Positions 56,537 through 64,000 of a stretch of DNA of 64,000 bases are shown piece after piece (the first letter of the stretch is position 1; every line of letters starts with the position of its first letter). Below the pieces are notes generated by a model that saw only the letters and a list, made by a program, of their open reading frames with translations, did no database searches and was not told where the DNA came from. Position numbers and translations under genes: made by a program. The stretch comes from Desulfosporosinus fructosivorans (GTDB taxonomy: Bacteria; Bacillota; Desulfitobacteriia; Desulfitobacteriales; Desulfitobacteriaceae), in assembly GCF_004766045.1 (NCBI RefSeq), contig NZ_SPQQ01000002.1, positions 310,001-374,000 of the forward strand, in the 5' to 3' direction.

Positions 56537-58555
56537 TCAAATCACAAAACGATTACTTTGTGCTTTCATTTCCTCCATCAATAAAATTAACTGCTGCCCA
56601 CTATCACGAATCGTACTAACAGTAGCACTCATTTCCTCTGTTGAGGCGGCGATTTCCTCTGCTGCGGCCGCATCTTCTTGGGACATGTCGGCAATTTCAC
56701 ATACTGACCGCGTAATTGCCTGCCCCATCTGAACGACTTGCTTAACCTCCCCTTCCATTACTCCTAATAGTTGAGAGACAGCTTGTGTCCCCTCCGAAAT
56801 CTCTATAAATTGCACCTGTGCCCGATCCCCAATCCCTGATTGTTGTTCGATCATATACACCGCTTCTTCTGTAGCTCGGGCGGAGTTTTCAACATTTAAA
56901 GTCACTTGATCGATCAATCCCTCAATCTGGGAGGCACTTTGCCTGGAGCCTTCAGCCAATTTACGGACTTCTTCAGCCACCACAGCAAAGCCTCGTCCAG
57001 CCTCCCCAGCGCGTGCAGCCTCGATTGCCGCATTTAGGGCAAGGAGATTCGTCTGATCAGAAATCCCCGTAATGATCTGCGTGATTCCGCGGATTTGTCC
57101 TGTCTGTTCTTTTAAAATATGGCTCCCAGACTGAATCTCCTCAACCTTTGCCGCAAATATTCGCATTTTATCCGCCAAATCCTTCATCATTTCTTCTCCG
57201 CGCAGTGTCCGTGCAGTTACGTCAGAGGTTGTGCTAGCGATGCGTTCCATATTAGTAGCCAGAGTTTGGGCGCTTTGATTGATTCCTTCACTTTGCCCAC
57301 CCATTTCACTCGTTCGCTGAGCAATTTTCTGGGCACCAGCGGCTACTTGGCTAACACTGGCAGCTACTTGATCTGCTCCTTGAGATGTTTGATCTGTTGC
57401 TGACGAAATTTCTCTCACCGAAGCCTCTACCTGCCCCACCGCTTGGTTAATCGATGAACATGTTTGCTTGGTGTTTTCAAGCATCCTTTTCATGGCAAGG
57501 GCTAAAGTTTCTAACTCTCCATACCAATTTGTCTTAATTTCAATTCTTAAATCACCTGTAGCTAGAACCTCCGCATCTTCCGCTAACTGAATTAGCGGCC
57601 GTGTAAAGGAAAGAGAGACAAAATATCCTGCAATCACACCGATAACAAGAACCAGTAATCCAACCATTAAGACCCAACGTTTTAAAGAATTTAACTCTTG
57701 TACAACCCCTTTTCTCGATAGCACTGCCTTGATATAACCCTTTACATCACCACGGTAGTCTTTAAAGGGAATGAGCAAGACATTGGACTGTCCATCTCCA
57801 CTAACGGAAAACTGAGATTGTGCATTAACGAGGTCTTTCACCGAGCCTTCAGGTACTGGATAATTATCTGTACCTGTACCTGCTAATAGCCCTCCATTTT
57901 CCTTCACATTTTTGACCATTGAAGTAGAAGGATCGAGAAGATAGATAAAGTAATCTCCCGAATTCTTTTTCTGTAACGCTTTTAAAAAGTCTGCACCAAA
58001 ATCCATTCCATATTCTGCACTCCCTACCCACTGATCTTGATACTTAACCGGCACCACCACACGAAACCCATATCCTTCAACGCCCTCTTCTAGGCCTTCC
58101 ACGGTCTTGTGCTCTTGGTTGGCAGCTATTACCGTAGGACGAATTTTGGAAAGATCATCTCCAAATTTTTTAGGTGAATGTGCCCGATAAAACGAAACAG
58201 CAGGTGCCAGATGAAATTGAAGTTGGCTGAAGCCTTCCTTCTTGATTTCGTCAAAAACAGGCTGAACCTGACGGGCAAGGGCGGCCTGATCTCGTTCGGC
58301 GAAAGCCTTTGCCACGTCCGGATTCATACTTATCGATAGTACGGAAGACCTCGCGCGATCTAAGCGATTGACGAATTCATCCTGGATTCCCTGTACCACT
58401 AGTTGCTCAGTTTGAAGTTCACTCGTATTGAGTAGTTTTTGGGCATTCCAAAGACTTGCTCCAGATAAGGCTGCCACCACGAAAATAATCAACACACCCG
58501 CAATTAAGGTAATTCTAGTTTTGATTGACATGGATCGTTTAGTTTCATTAGACAT
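56537..58555 (-). CDS. Methyl-accepting chemotaxis protein with double-Cache sensor
   Basis: About 672 residues: membrane helix (15-37), periplasmic-side double-Cache-type sensor (about 40-290), second helix (295-320), HAMP (about 320-375) and a long MCP signalling domain (hairpin tip ...[24 protein letters not shown] motif near 510). Start ATG 58555 with GGAGGA upstream. Expression is governed by the c-di-GMP-I riboswitch at 58717-58800. This allows c-di-GMP to coordinate chemoreceptor level with the motile/sessile switch. The ligand is unknown. Confidence 0.94.
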   Translation of the reverse strand: MSNETKRSMSIKTRITLIAGVLIIFVVAALSGASLWNAQKLLNTSELQTEQLVVQGIQDEFVNRLDRARSSVLSISMNPDVAKAFAERDQAALARQVQPVFDEIKKEGFSQLQFHLAPAVSFYRAHSPKKFGDDLSKIRPTVIAANQEHKTVEGLEEGVEGYGFRVVVPVKYQDQWVGSAEYGMDFGADFLKALQKKNSGDYFIYLLDPSTSMVKNVKENGGLLAGTGTDNYPVPEGSVKDLVNAQSQFSVSGDGQSNVLLIPFKDYRGDVKGYIKAVLSRKGVVQELNSLKRWVLMVGLLVLVIGVIAGYFVSLSFTRPLIQLAEDAEVLATGDLRIEIKTNWYGELETLALAMKRMLENTKQTCSSINQAVGQVEASVREISSATDQTSQGADQVAASVSQVAAGAQKIAQRTSEMGGQSEGINQSAQTLATNMERIASTTSDVTARTLRGEEMMKDLADKMRIFAAKVEEIQSGSHILKEQTGQIRGITQIITGISDQTNLLALNAAIEAARAGEAGRGFAVVAEEVRKLAEGSRQSASQIEGLIDQVTLNVENSARATEEAVYMIEQQSGIGDRAQVQFIEISEGTQAVSQLLGVMEGEVKQVVQMGQAITRSVCEIADMSQEDAAAAEEIAASTEEMSATVSTIRDSGQQLILLMEEMKAQSNRFVI

Positions 58556-58660
58556 GTTATGAATTCCTCCACTCAAAATATACTGAAATTATTATTATTC
58601 TCTTTTGATTACAACAGTCTAAGCCTAAAAAAGGCTACAGTGAACCCCAATTCCCTTCAA

Positions 58661-58699
58661 TAAAAAAATGCCTACCTCCTGAATTTTCAGCAGATAGAC
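58661..58699 (-). terminator. Riboswitch expression-platform terminator
   Basis: On the minus-strand mRNA GTCTATCTGCTG, loop, CAGGAGGTAGGC forms a 12-base stem with one mismatch and some G-U pairs (58670-58699), followed by ATTTTTTTATT (58661-58669). It lies 20 bases after the aptamer and about 100 bases before the chemotaxis gene start, the right place for transcription control. Confidence 0.85.
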
Positions 58700-58716
58700 A
58701 TCTAAAATGTACCTTT

Positions 58717-58800
58717 CTGCAACCCGGCTATCGTGATAGTATGAACTACTATCTTTAGACCCGTGGCTTTGCGTCTCTACCTTTCGATAGGTTTGCCGTA
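58717..58800 (-). ncRNA. Cyclic di-GMP-I riboswitch (GEMM)
   Basis: The minus-strand RNA has the class I signature: GGCAAACCT, GAAAGG tetraloop-type hairpin, GAGACGCAAAGCCACGGGTC, a variable P3 arm (AGATAGTAG...CTATC) and GATAGCCGGGTTGC closing P1b. The A and G that contact c-di-GMP in GACGCAAAGCC are kept. It sits in the 5' leader of the chemotaxis receptor gene and is followed by a terminator, so it controls transcription read-through. The remaining sequence up to 59036 is AT-rich and contains GACATTATTAATGTC at 58950-58964 of unknown role. Confidence 0.93.
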
Positions 58801-59035
58801 TATTTTTAAATTATTAAGATATAATTCCAGAGCCTAAAGAACAATCGAATACGTGTAAAGATACTCTTGGGTGATTCGCATATAAAACATAGTTTTTTTA
58901 TGATACAACATTATACACCTTATAAATCAAATTCTTTTGGCGGACTCATGACATTATTAATGTCGGTTATATGACATAATCCAGTTGTATCTTTCTATTC
59001 TTAGGGACTTCTCAAGTTAGCGTTGAATGTATATG

Positions 59036-59072
59036 AAAGGGATGATGCTTATTATCCAAGCATCATCCCTTT
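59036..59072 (-). terminator. Terminator of the DUF523 gene
   Basis: AAAGGGATGATGCTT, 7-base loop, AAGCATCATCCCTTT: perfect 15-base arms ending 2 bases before the DUF523 stop codon. Confidence 0.8.
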
Positions 59073-59073
59073 T

Positions 59074-59562
59074 TCAATGTCCTTCATCATCTCTTAACAG
59101 CTTTAGTATCCTCTCCTCAGAAAGCTCCACTTCTGAATAAACCGGGACATTATGCTCTTTTAAAATTGCTGCTGTTACCCCCTGTCCAGCCCTTAAATGA
59201 TGTGAAAAGCTACCATCATAAATATGATTTACCCCGCAGGAAGGACTACGCTCCTTGAGAATAGCTGCCGTGACCTTAACCATCTCCACAATTTTAAACA
59301 CTTCTTTTGCCCCTAGGACAAATTTCGAGGTCACTACTTCTCCCTGCTCCCCCTGTACCGCACACCGACCAAGAAGTACATCCTTTCCAGTCCCATTGAC
59401 AATCTCCATCGGTGATCGCGGTGTAGGCAAGCCCCCTAATTGTTCTGGGCATACTGGGATGAACTTCCCTGAAGAGCTGTATTTTTGAATCAATGCCTGG
59501 GCGTTCGTCGTGCCATCATATTTCGTATTTAGCCCAAGCAAACACGCACTTACAATAATCAT
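59074..59562 (-). CDS. DUF523 family protein
   Basis: About 163 residues from MIIVSACLLGLNTKYDG, the conserved start of DUF523. VCPEQLGGLPTPR, GAKEVF and LKERSPSCGVNHIYDGSF (with the conserved SPSCG) follow, as in the family, whose biochemical role I do not know. An upstream extension to 59628 is possible but lacks family similarity. Flanked on both sides by terminators, so it is a one-gene unit. Confidence 0.88.
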   Translation of the reverse strand: MIIVSACLLGLNTKYDGTTNAQALIQKYSSSGKFIPVCPEQLGGLPTPRSPMEIVNGTGKDVLLGRCAVQGEQGEVVTSKFVLGAKEVFKIVEMVKVTAAILKERSPSCGVNHIYDGSFSHHLRAGQGVTAAILKEHNVPVYSEVELSEERILKLLRDDEGH

Positions 59563-59615
59563 AAGACCCACCCACTCTCTTACATTAACAACGTCACTAT
59601 CCCAGCTAGCAAAAC

Positions 59616-59641
59616 GCCCTCTCCACAATCATGGAGAGGGC
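59616..59641 (-). terminator. Terminator of the coiled-coil protein gene
   Basis: GCCCTCTCCA, 6-base loop, TGGAGAGGGC: perfect 10-base arms 20 bases after the stop codon at 59662. Read on the minus strand it is followed by GTTTTGC. Confidence 0.7.
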
Positions 59642-59661
59642 AACAAAGCCAATATGTCAAC

Positions 59662-59952
59662 CTATACTAATCTCCGACGCAAATTACGAATAGTAATTTC
59701 ATGTTCGCCTAGAATGTGTGATGTTGCCAGTAGACTATCTTGAATATCTAGCAAAATGCCCTTTGTTTCTGTTCTATACTCTAGCAACCCTGCCGTTTGT
59801 TCAAGAATAACATCTTGTCGTACCCTAATTTGATCCACGGTGATCTCCAGGTTCCCTATCCTGGTCTTAAGCTCTGCCACATCTGTCTTTATGCCTTTTA
59901 TGTCCTGACCCATCTCAATCAGTCGCTCAAGGATTTCCTTCATTTCGCTCAC
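59662..59952 (-). CDS. Small coiled-coil protein, unknown function
   Basis: About 96 residues, strongly heptad-like: MKEILERLIEMGQDIKGI, VAELKTRIGNLEITVDQI and later LLDIQDSLLATSHILGEHEI. Predicted as a soluble homo-oligomeric coiled coil. The GTG at 59952 is preferred over the ATG at 59979: GGGGG lies 7 bases upstream. Similar small coiled-coil proteins are frequent in Peptococcaceae, but I cannot assign a function. Confidence 0.7.
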   Translation of the reverse strand: MSEMKEILERLIEMGQDIKGIKTDVAELKTRIGNLEITVDQIRVRQDVILEQTAGLLEYRTETKGILLDIQDSLLATSHILGEHEITIRNLRRRLV

Positions 59953-60070
59953 TGTTTTACCCCCTAAAGCAATACACAAAATGCCAACGTCAACTAGCTT
60001 GTTTCAATTATAATGGAGATAATCAGCTCGTTCAAGTCCTATTTTCGAATCTTTAACATATCCCATTTAT

Positions 60071-61906
60071 TTAGTCCTCGAACGTTTCATCCACATCAAT
60101 ACCAGCCATTTTGATTAGATACATGGCATTGCGGGTGGTTGAGACCCCTGGCCGTAGTTTGTAGTCAAAATGGATTTCATCGTTTTTATAAAACTCCCGG
60201 AAATGATAGTTTCTGACTCTCCGCTCGCTTTCACGCTCTAGGTCTCCTAGCTCCAAATCATGAGTCGATACCATGCCCATGGCCCCGACCTTGCCCAATT
60301 GTCGAATTAAGACCTTGGCCCCAGCATGTCGATCTTGTGAATTAGTCCCTTTGAAAATCTCATCTAATAGGAAGAAAATCTTTCCTTCTGTTTTGGACGC
60401 GCTGACAATTTGTTTTATGCGCAGTAATTCCGCATAGAACGAAGAGATATTTTCTCCGAGGTTATCACTCACACGCATACAGGTATAAATACGCATCATC
60501 GAACAACTGAACCTGTCTGCACACACTGATGCACCTGCATAGGCCAATACCATATTGATACCCACCGTGCGGAGTAAGGTACTCTTTCCAGACATGTTCG
60601 AACCCGTAATTAATAAGATGCCGGAGCTCTTCTCAATCGATACATCGTTACACGTCGAATTAAGCAAGAGCGGATGTCCTAGACTAGCTGCAACAATCCC
60701 CGGATTTTCCGAGACAATCTCAGGCAATGCCCACTCTTGATGATCAAAGTGTATAATTGCTAGACTTGCTAATCCCTCTAGCTCAGCTACTGTATCCACC
60801 CAGCGCCCTAGAGAACGTCCGGACTTTTCTTTCCATGATTCTAAGGCGATCATGCATTGAATATCCCAGAGGGTGAAAATATTAATAACTAAAAACATTG
60901 AATTGCCCCGATTAGATATGAGCTCAGCTAAACCAGAAAGTTTTCTTATTTGTTCGAAGGCCTTCTTCCCATCGCGGTCATATAATCCCTTCTTCAAACC
61001 AAGCAAATAATCCGCTTTAAAGCGGCGCTTTTCAAACCGTTGCAACATTTTCCCATACATTTTAAGACTTTCTTTGTAGGCATATACCGATTCAAGCGCT
61101 TTGCCCCTTTCCTTTCCCAGAAAGAGTATGATCGTCTGAATTAAAAAACCCGCTAGTGGATACCAAAAAGGAACCATATCAGTCAGAAAATATAGCAGTA
61201 AGAATGTCAGCGTGATCATCGGGAGTGCCCGAGATAGAATGACAACCCCAGGACGTAGATAGAATGGGTCATACGTCTTCGCCCACTCTATAATCCTTGT
61301 TGGAGAATCTAAGGTACGCTTTAGAGTCCCAGCGTCCGACATAAAACGATGCCGCCAGGCAAAGTTCATCGCTAACTCCTTAATTGCTTCTTGTTTAATC
61401 TGAATAGAACTGGCTTCTACCGGAAGCTCAGTCAACCACTCTTTTAGCTTCTCTCTTCCCCTAAAGGTCTTTGCAGTATTAATCCACTGAAAAAGTGAAC
61501 TAGTTCCAAAAAGGTCAAGATCTTCTGAATATGGGTGTGCAGGGTCTCTGAAGTCTTCTCCGGTATCTGGAAATTCTTTCCATTCACTCGTTAAACGCTT
61601 CAATGCTTGGTCATAGCTTTCATATAGCACTTGAATATACTTTTGCTTGGTCCGTAATCTCTGATGCCAAACGACGAGCCCAGCAAAAGAGACCATTGTA
61701 AAAAGCAGAATACTAAGGCCCATAGAAGAGTTTTGGGTCATATAAAGAAAAACTGCCAACGCGCCCCCCGCAAAGAACAGGGTTAGTCTTACATTACTTA
61801 AGCGATTAATCCTTTGGATCAATTTCTCTAACCGTCGAGCATAATACGTCCTGCGTTTCTCATACTTTTGTTTTGACTCTAACAATTGCTTATCCCCCAA
61901 ATACAT
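60071..61906 (-). CDS. Membrane-anchored MutS-like ATPase
   Basis: 611 residues. Two hydrophobic hairpins (about 42-82 and 215-255) place it at the membrane. A linker of MutS core/lever type (to about 420) leads into a MutS C-terminal ATPase: Walker A LLITGSNMSGKSTLLRT near residue 434, Walker B IFFLLDEIFKGTNSQDRHAG near 505 and MVSTHDLELGDLE. No mismatch-recognition domain I and no Smr domain, so it is neither MutS1 nor MutS2. Substrate unknown. The ATG at 61906 lacks a clear ribosome site; a TTG at 61885 with GGGGGA 7 bases upstream may be the true start. Confidence 0.85.
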   Translation of the reverse strand: MYLGDKQLLESKQKYEKRRTYYARRLEKLIQRINRLSNVRLTLFFAGGALAVFLYMTQNSSMGLSILLFTMVSFAGLVVWHQRLRTKQKYIQVLYESYDQALKRLTSEWKEFPDTGEDFRDPAHPYSEDLDLFGTSSLFQWINTAKTFRGREKLKEWLTELPVEASSIQIKQEAIKELAMNFAWRHRFMSDAGTLKRTLDSPTRIIEWAKTYDPFYLRPGVVILSRALPMITLTFLLLYFLTDMVPFWYPLAGFLIQTIILFLGKERGKALESVYAYKESLKMYGKMLQRFEKRRFKADYLLGLKKGLYDRDGKKAFEQIRKLSGLAELISNRGNSMFLVINIFTLWDIQCMIALESWKEKSGRSLGRWVDTVAELEGLASLAIIHFDHQEWALPEIVSENPGIVAASLGHPLLLNSTCNDVSIEKSSGILLITGSNMSGKSTLLRTVGINMVLAYAGASVCADRFSCSMMRIYTCMRVSDNLGENISSFYAELLRIKQIVSASKTEGKIFFLLDEIFKGTNSQDRHAGAKVLIRQLGKVGAMGMVSTHDLELGDLERESERRVRNYHFREFYKNDEIHFDYKLRPGVSTTRNAMYLIKMAGIDVDETFED

Positions 61907-62171
61907 CAGCCAAGGAAATCATTAATCTTGAAATATTTCCCTCTTGATTGATTCACTCATACCATTATTTCCTGTCATAAAGGTACCCTATGGAAACTAC
62001 AGATATTTTTTTACTCATATTTAGTATTATACATCACCCGAACAATCATTACCACATCTTGGAATTGACTATTCTGGTTCGGAGTGGATTACCCTATTTA
62101 CTGTATTATCTCGCTTTCTTCTTCCCTAATAATTATTCAAATGCTATACTTGATCACTGGAGGGATTATTA

Positions 62172-63524
62172 ATGGAACACAGCAAATCATTGTCCATGTT
62201 ACTAGCTCTGGATTCACTTTCTATTTACAGGGGGCTGTTAAAGGACAAGGTAATAAGTAAGCTGAAAGCACTGCTTATTTGCCTTAACAAAGAAGACGTA
62301 GAACTTCGAAAAATAGTCAATCGGTTCAATGACTTTTACTTTGAACTAGGGAAAAGTAATACTCTTTCATTAAAAGACTATATTATAAACCAAATAACGT
62401 TTGATGAAAATCCATTTTCATTTAAGCTACCGGCTATGAAGTTTAGAGATTCTGACCGTGTTCTAGAGAAAGCTGTTTCCCATGATTTAAGAAATCTTCA
62501 ACTTGTTTCAAGCCTTGACCCTTCAATGATCAAAGCTGAGATAAGCGCGTTGTTCATCGACAATAGCGCTAAACAAGTAATTGAAAGGCTTCCGGAATGG
62601 GTAATAGAAAGTGAGCCTACCACAGACAGCCTTGATCATATCCAACGAATGAAGGATAGGTTTAACTCATGCCAGCAGTGGGATGAATGTATCGAAGATC
62701 TTCGAAATTTCCACACAACCTACGGTTGCGGTATATACGCTCACTATATTGCCTTTGTTTGGGAGAAAACAGAAGGTCAAGGCTATCTAAAGGGGATAGA
62801 TCGTCCGGACGCAATCACCTTAAACGAACTGGTGGATTATCAAAGTGAACGCTCAAAAGTGATTGAAAATACACTTCAGTTTTTAGCGGGCTGTCCCTCT
62901 AACAATGTTCTTCTATACGGAGATAGAGGTACCGGCAAATCATCGACCGTCAAAGCCATACTGAATGAGTATCATAACCAGGGATTGCGAATGGTAGAAA
63001 TCCCCAAGGCTTATCTAGCTGACTTCCCCCTTATTATTCGGCATTTAATGAATAGAACGCAAAAGTTCATCATCTTCGTTGATGATCTGGTTTTTGGGGA
63101 TAATGAGGAGAACTATACTTCTTTAAAGGCAGTGCTCGAGGGTGGTCTGGAAAGTAAAACACCAAACATCGTAATTTATGCCACTTCCAACCGAAGACAC
63201 CTAGTAAAAGAATATTTCAGTGAGAGAGCTGGTTTGCAGTCGGGTAACCATAATGAGGAAGTGCATGCCGGGGACAGCATGCAGGAAAAACTCTCCCTCG
63301 CGGATCGTTTTGGCATTAGTGTAGTGTTCTCTTCACCGGATCAAAATCGATATCTAAAAATAGTCGAAGGGATTGCTGCAAGTAGACATTTAACGATCGA
63401 CAAAGAACGTCTACAAAGAGAGGCACTGCAATGGGCGCTTTGGTATAATGGGCGTTCTGCGCGGACGGCAAGACAGTTTGTTGATTGGATCGAGGGACAG
63501 TATATAATAGAAGGTTCCCAATAA
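62172..63524 (+). CDS. DUF815-type AAA+ ATPase
   Basis: 450 residues on the plus strand. A long helical N-terminal region (1-210), then a DUF815 ATPase module: LLYGDRGTGKSSTVKAILNE (Walker A, near 260), FIIFVDDLVFGDNEE (Walker B) and VIYATSNRRHLVKEYF with SLADRFGISVVF. The C-terminus (RTARQFVDWIEG) matches family ends. DUF815 proteins are stand-alone ATPases of unknown function common in Firmicutes. GGAGGG precedes the ATG; a possible -10 TATACT lies at about 62146. The last seven codons and stop are half of a perfect palindrome. Confidence 0.9.
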   Translation: MEHSKSLSMLLALDSLSIYRGLLKDKVISKLKALLICLNKEDVELRKIVNRFNDFYFELGKSNTLSLKDYIINQITFDENPFSFKLPAMKFRDSDRVLEKAVSHDLRNLQLVSSLDPSMIKAEISALFIDNSAKQVIERLPEWVIESEPTTDSLDHIQRMKDRFNSCQQWDECIEDLRNFHTTYGCGIYAHYIAFVWEKTEGQGYLKGIDRPDAITLNELVDYQSERSKVIENTLQFLAGCPSNNVLLYGDRGTGKSSTVKAILNEYHNQGLRMVEIPKAYLADFPLIIRHLMNRTQKFIIFVDDLVFGDNEENYTSLKAVLEGGLESKTPNIVIYATSNRRHLVKEYFSERAGLQSGNHNEEVHAGDSMQEKLSLADRFGISVVFSSPDQNRYLKIVEGIAASRHLTIDKERLQREALQWALWYNGRSARTARQFVDWIEGQYIIEGSQ

Positions 63525-63548
63525 TTATTGGGAACCTTCTATTATATA
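63501..63548. terminator. 48-base perfect palindrome over the DUF815 stop codon
   Basis: Bases 63501-63524 (the codons for YIIEGSQ and the TAA stop) are the exact reverse complement of 63525-63548. It can fold into a loopless hairpin on either strand and lies between two convergent genes, so it is a likely bidirectional terminator, although the T-tract is poor. Confidence 0.7.
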
Positions 63549-63577
63549 CCCATTTTGTACTCGGTTGATTGGACGCA

Positions 63578-64000
63578 TTAATTTGACGGAGGATCTCCAT
63601 ACGACATTATACTCCTGTGGGATTGGTCCTTCAAGATATCTCCGATGACGCTCCATTCCCTTAGTTTCTCCTCATAGCGCTTAGTATTCGCCGGACTGGA
63701 GGAGGTCAGCTTATGGAACGTTAGATTCGATGACACATCAAAACCTATAAATCTTTTATAGGTTTCGTACGCCTTACTTCCATTAAATAGTACTGTTTCT
63801 ATGTTAGGATATTCTTTGAACAGACCACTAAAGTCGTTCACTTTCTCATCCCTAATCTTAGAATCCAGACTACCTTCTCGATAACAATTTTCGATGACAT
63901 CCCATACTCCAATTTGCTTACTCATAATAAAGGACACTTTTTCTGCGTAGTCCAAGCTGGCTTGTGAATCGAAAAGCTCATAGAGTATTTTCCAAAATTG
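63578..64000 (-). CDS. Hypoxanthine-DNA (uracil-DNA superfamily) glycosylase-like protein, C-terminal part
   Basis: The minus-strand frame is open to the window edge: before the first in-frame start it continues QFWKILYELFDSQ, so the gene begins beyond 64000. Visible are the FWKIL...E segment, WDVIENCYREGSLDSKI, ETVLFNGSKAYETY and the C-terminal LTSSSPAN motif in the position of the family's LPSTSPAN. This is the pattern of DNA-deoxyinosine (hypoxanthine) glycosylases of the UDG superfamily, which excise deaminated bases. The end is at 63578, 30 bases from the palindrome. Confidence 0.8.
   Translation of the reverse strand, partial: QFWKILYELFDSQASLDYAEKVSFIMSKQIGVWDVIENCYREGSLDSKIRDEKVNDFSGLFKEYPNIETVLFNGSKAYETYKRFIGFDVSSNLTFHKLTSSSPANTKRYEEKLREWSVIGDILKDQSHRSIMSYGDPPSN

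Noticed and set aside
61990..62172. Hydrophobic 60-residue open frame just before DUF815
   Set aside because: An AAAGG precedes its ATG and its stop overlaps the next start, but composition is AT-rich noise, no family is recognisable and the DUF815 promoter appears to lie within it. Not excluded, but unsupported.

Overview
The window looks like chromosome from a strictly anaerobic, spore-former-type Firmicute of the Peptococcaceae/Desulfitobacteriaceae group (Desulfosporosinus or Desulfitobacterium-like). This is inferred from moderately AT-rich DNA, GatCAB tRNA amidation, many sigma54 enhancer-binding regulators, corrinoid methyl transfer with a RACo-type activator, 4-hydroxybutyryl-CoA dehydratase and a c-di-GMP-I riboswitch. 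No 16S or other decisive marker is present. Almost every gene lies on the minus strand.

Positions 1-36,000 form a short-chain acyl-CoA region. (a) 760-7089 is a compact gamma-butyrolactone/4-hydroxybutyrate module: MBL lactonase, 4-hydroxybutyryl-CoA dehydratase, a small CGGCNP protein, a CoA-transferase with Glu238, and a CBS-PAS-PAS-sigma54 regulator. It has a canonical -24/-12 promoter and an inverted-repeat enhancer candidate. It is flanked by two diverged copies of one junction (membrane-protease 5' end plus thiolase 3' end), so it looks inserted. (b) 7351-15620 is a crotonate/butyrate beta-oxidation operon (CoA-transferase, thiolase, acyl-CoA dehydrogenase, 3-hydroxybutyryl-CoA dehydrogenase, crotonase, second dehydrogenase, second thiolase) behind a sigma54 promoter. 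(c) 16102-20629 holds its likely regulator, a ~95% identical second CoA-transferase and an unrecognised polytopic membrane protein. (d) 21142-25376 holds a paralogous membrane protein, a crotonase and another CoA-transferase. (e) 25943-33694 holds a two-subunit 3-oxoacid CoA-transferase, two paralogous sigma54 regulators, an acyl-CoA dehydrogenase and a thiolase/DUF35 pair. A regulatory block (regulator 3' end, inverted-repeat enhancer, GAATATTC box, -24/-12 promoter) occurs three times in (d) and (e), twice with only a decayed remnant of the regulator.

33970-45578 is more housekeeping: an NAD-isocitrate-dehydrogenase-like enzyme with a NifV-type homocitrate synthase, gatCAB, a small membrane protein, ligA, Mn-dependent pyrophosphatase and pcrA. 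46027-54747 is a corrinoid methyltransferase system: RACo-type activator, DUF1638 protein, MFS transporter, two corrinoid proteins, a UroD-family methyltransferase, a 56-residue partner protein, a methyltetrahydrofolate-type methyltransferase and a GntR/UTRA regulator with matching operator sites.

55068-64000 carries asnS, a chemotaxis receptor behind a c-di-GMP-I riboswitch with an expression-platform terminator, DUF523, a coiled-coil protein, a membrane-anchored MutS-like ATPase, a DUF815 ATPase, and the 3' part of a hypoxanthine/uracil-DNA-glycosylase-like gene that runs off the window. I saw no tRNA, rRNA, CRISPR array or intact insertion sequence. Palindromic REP-like elements are scattered between the genes of the acyl-CoA region.
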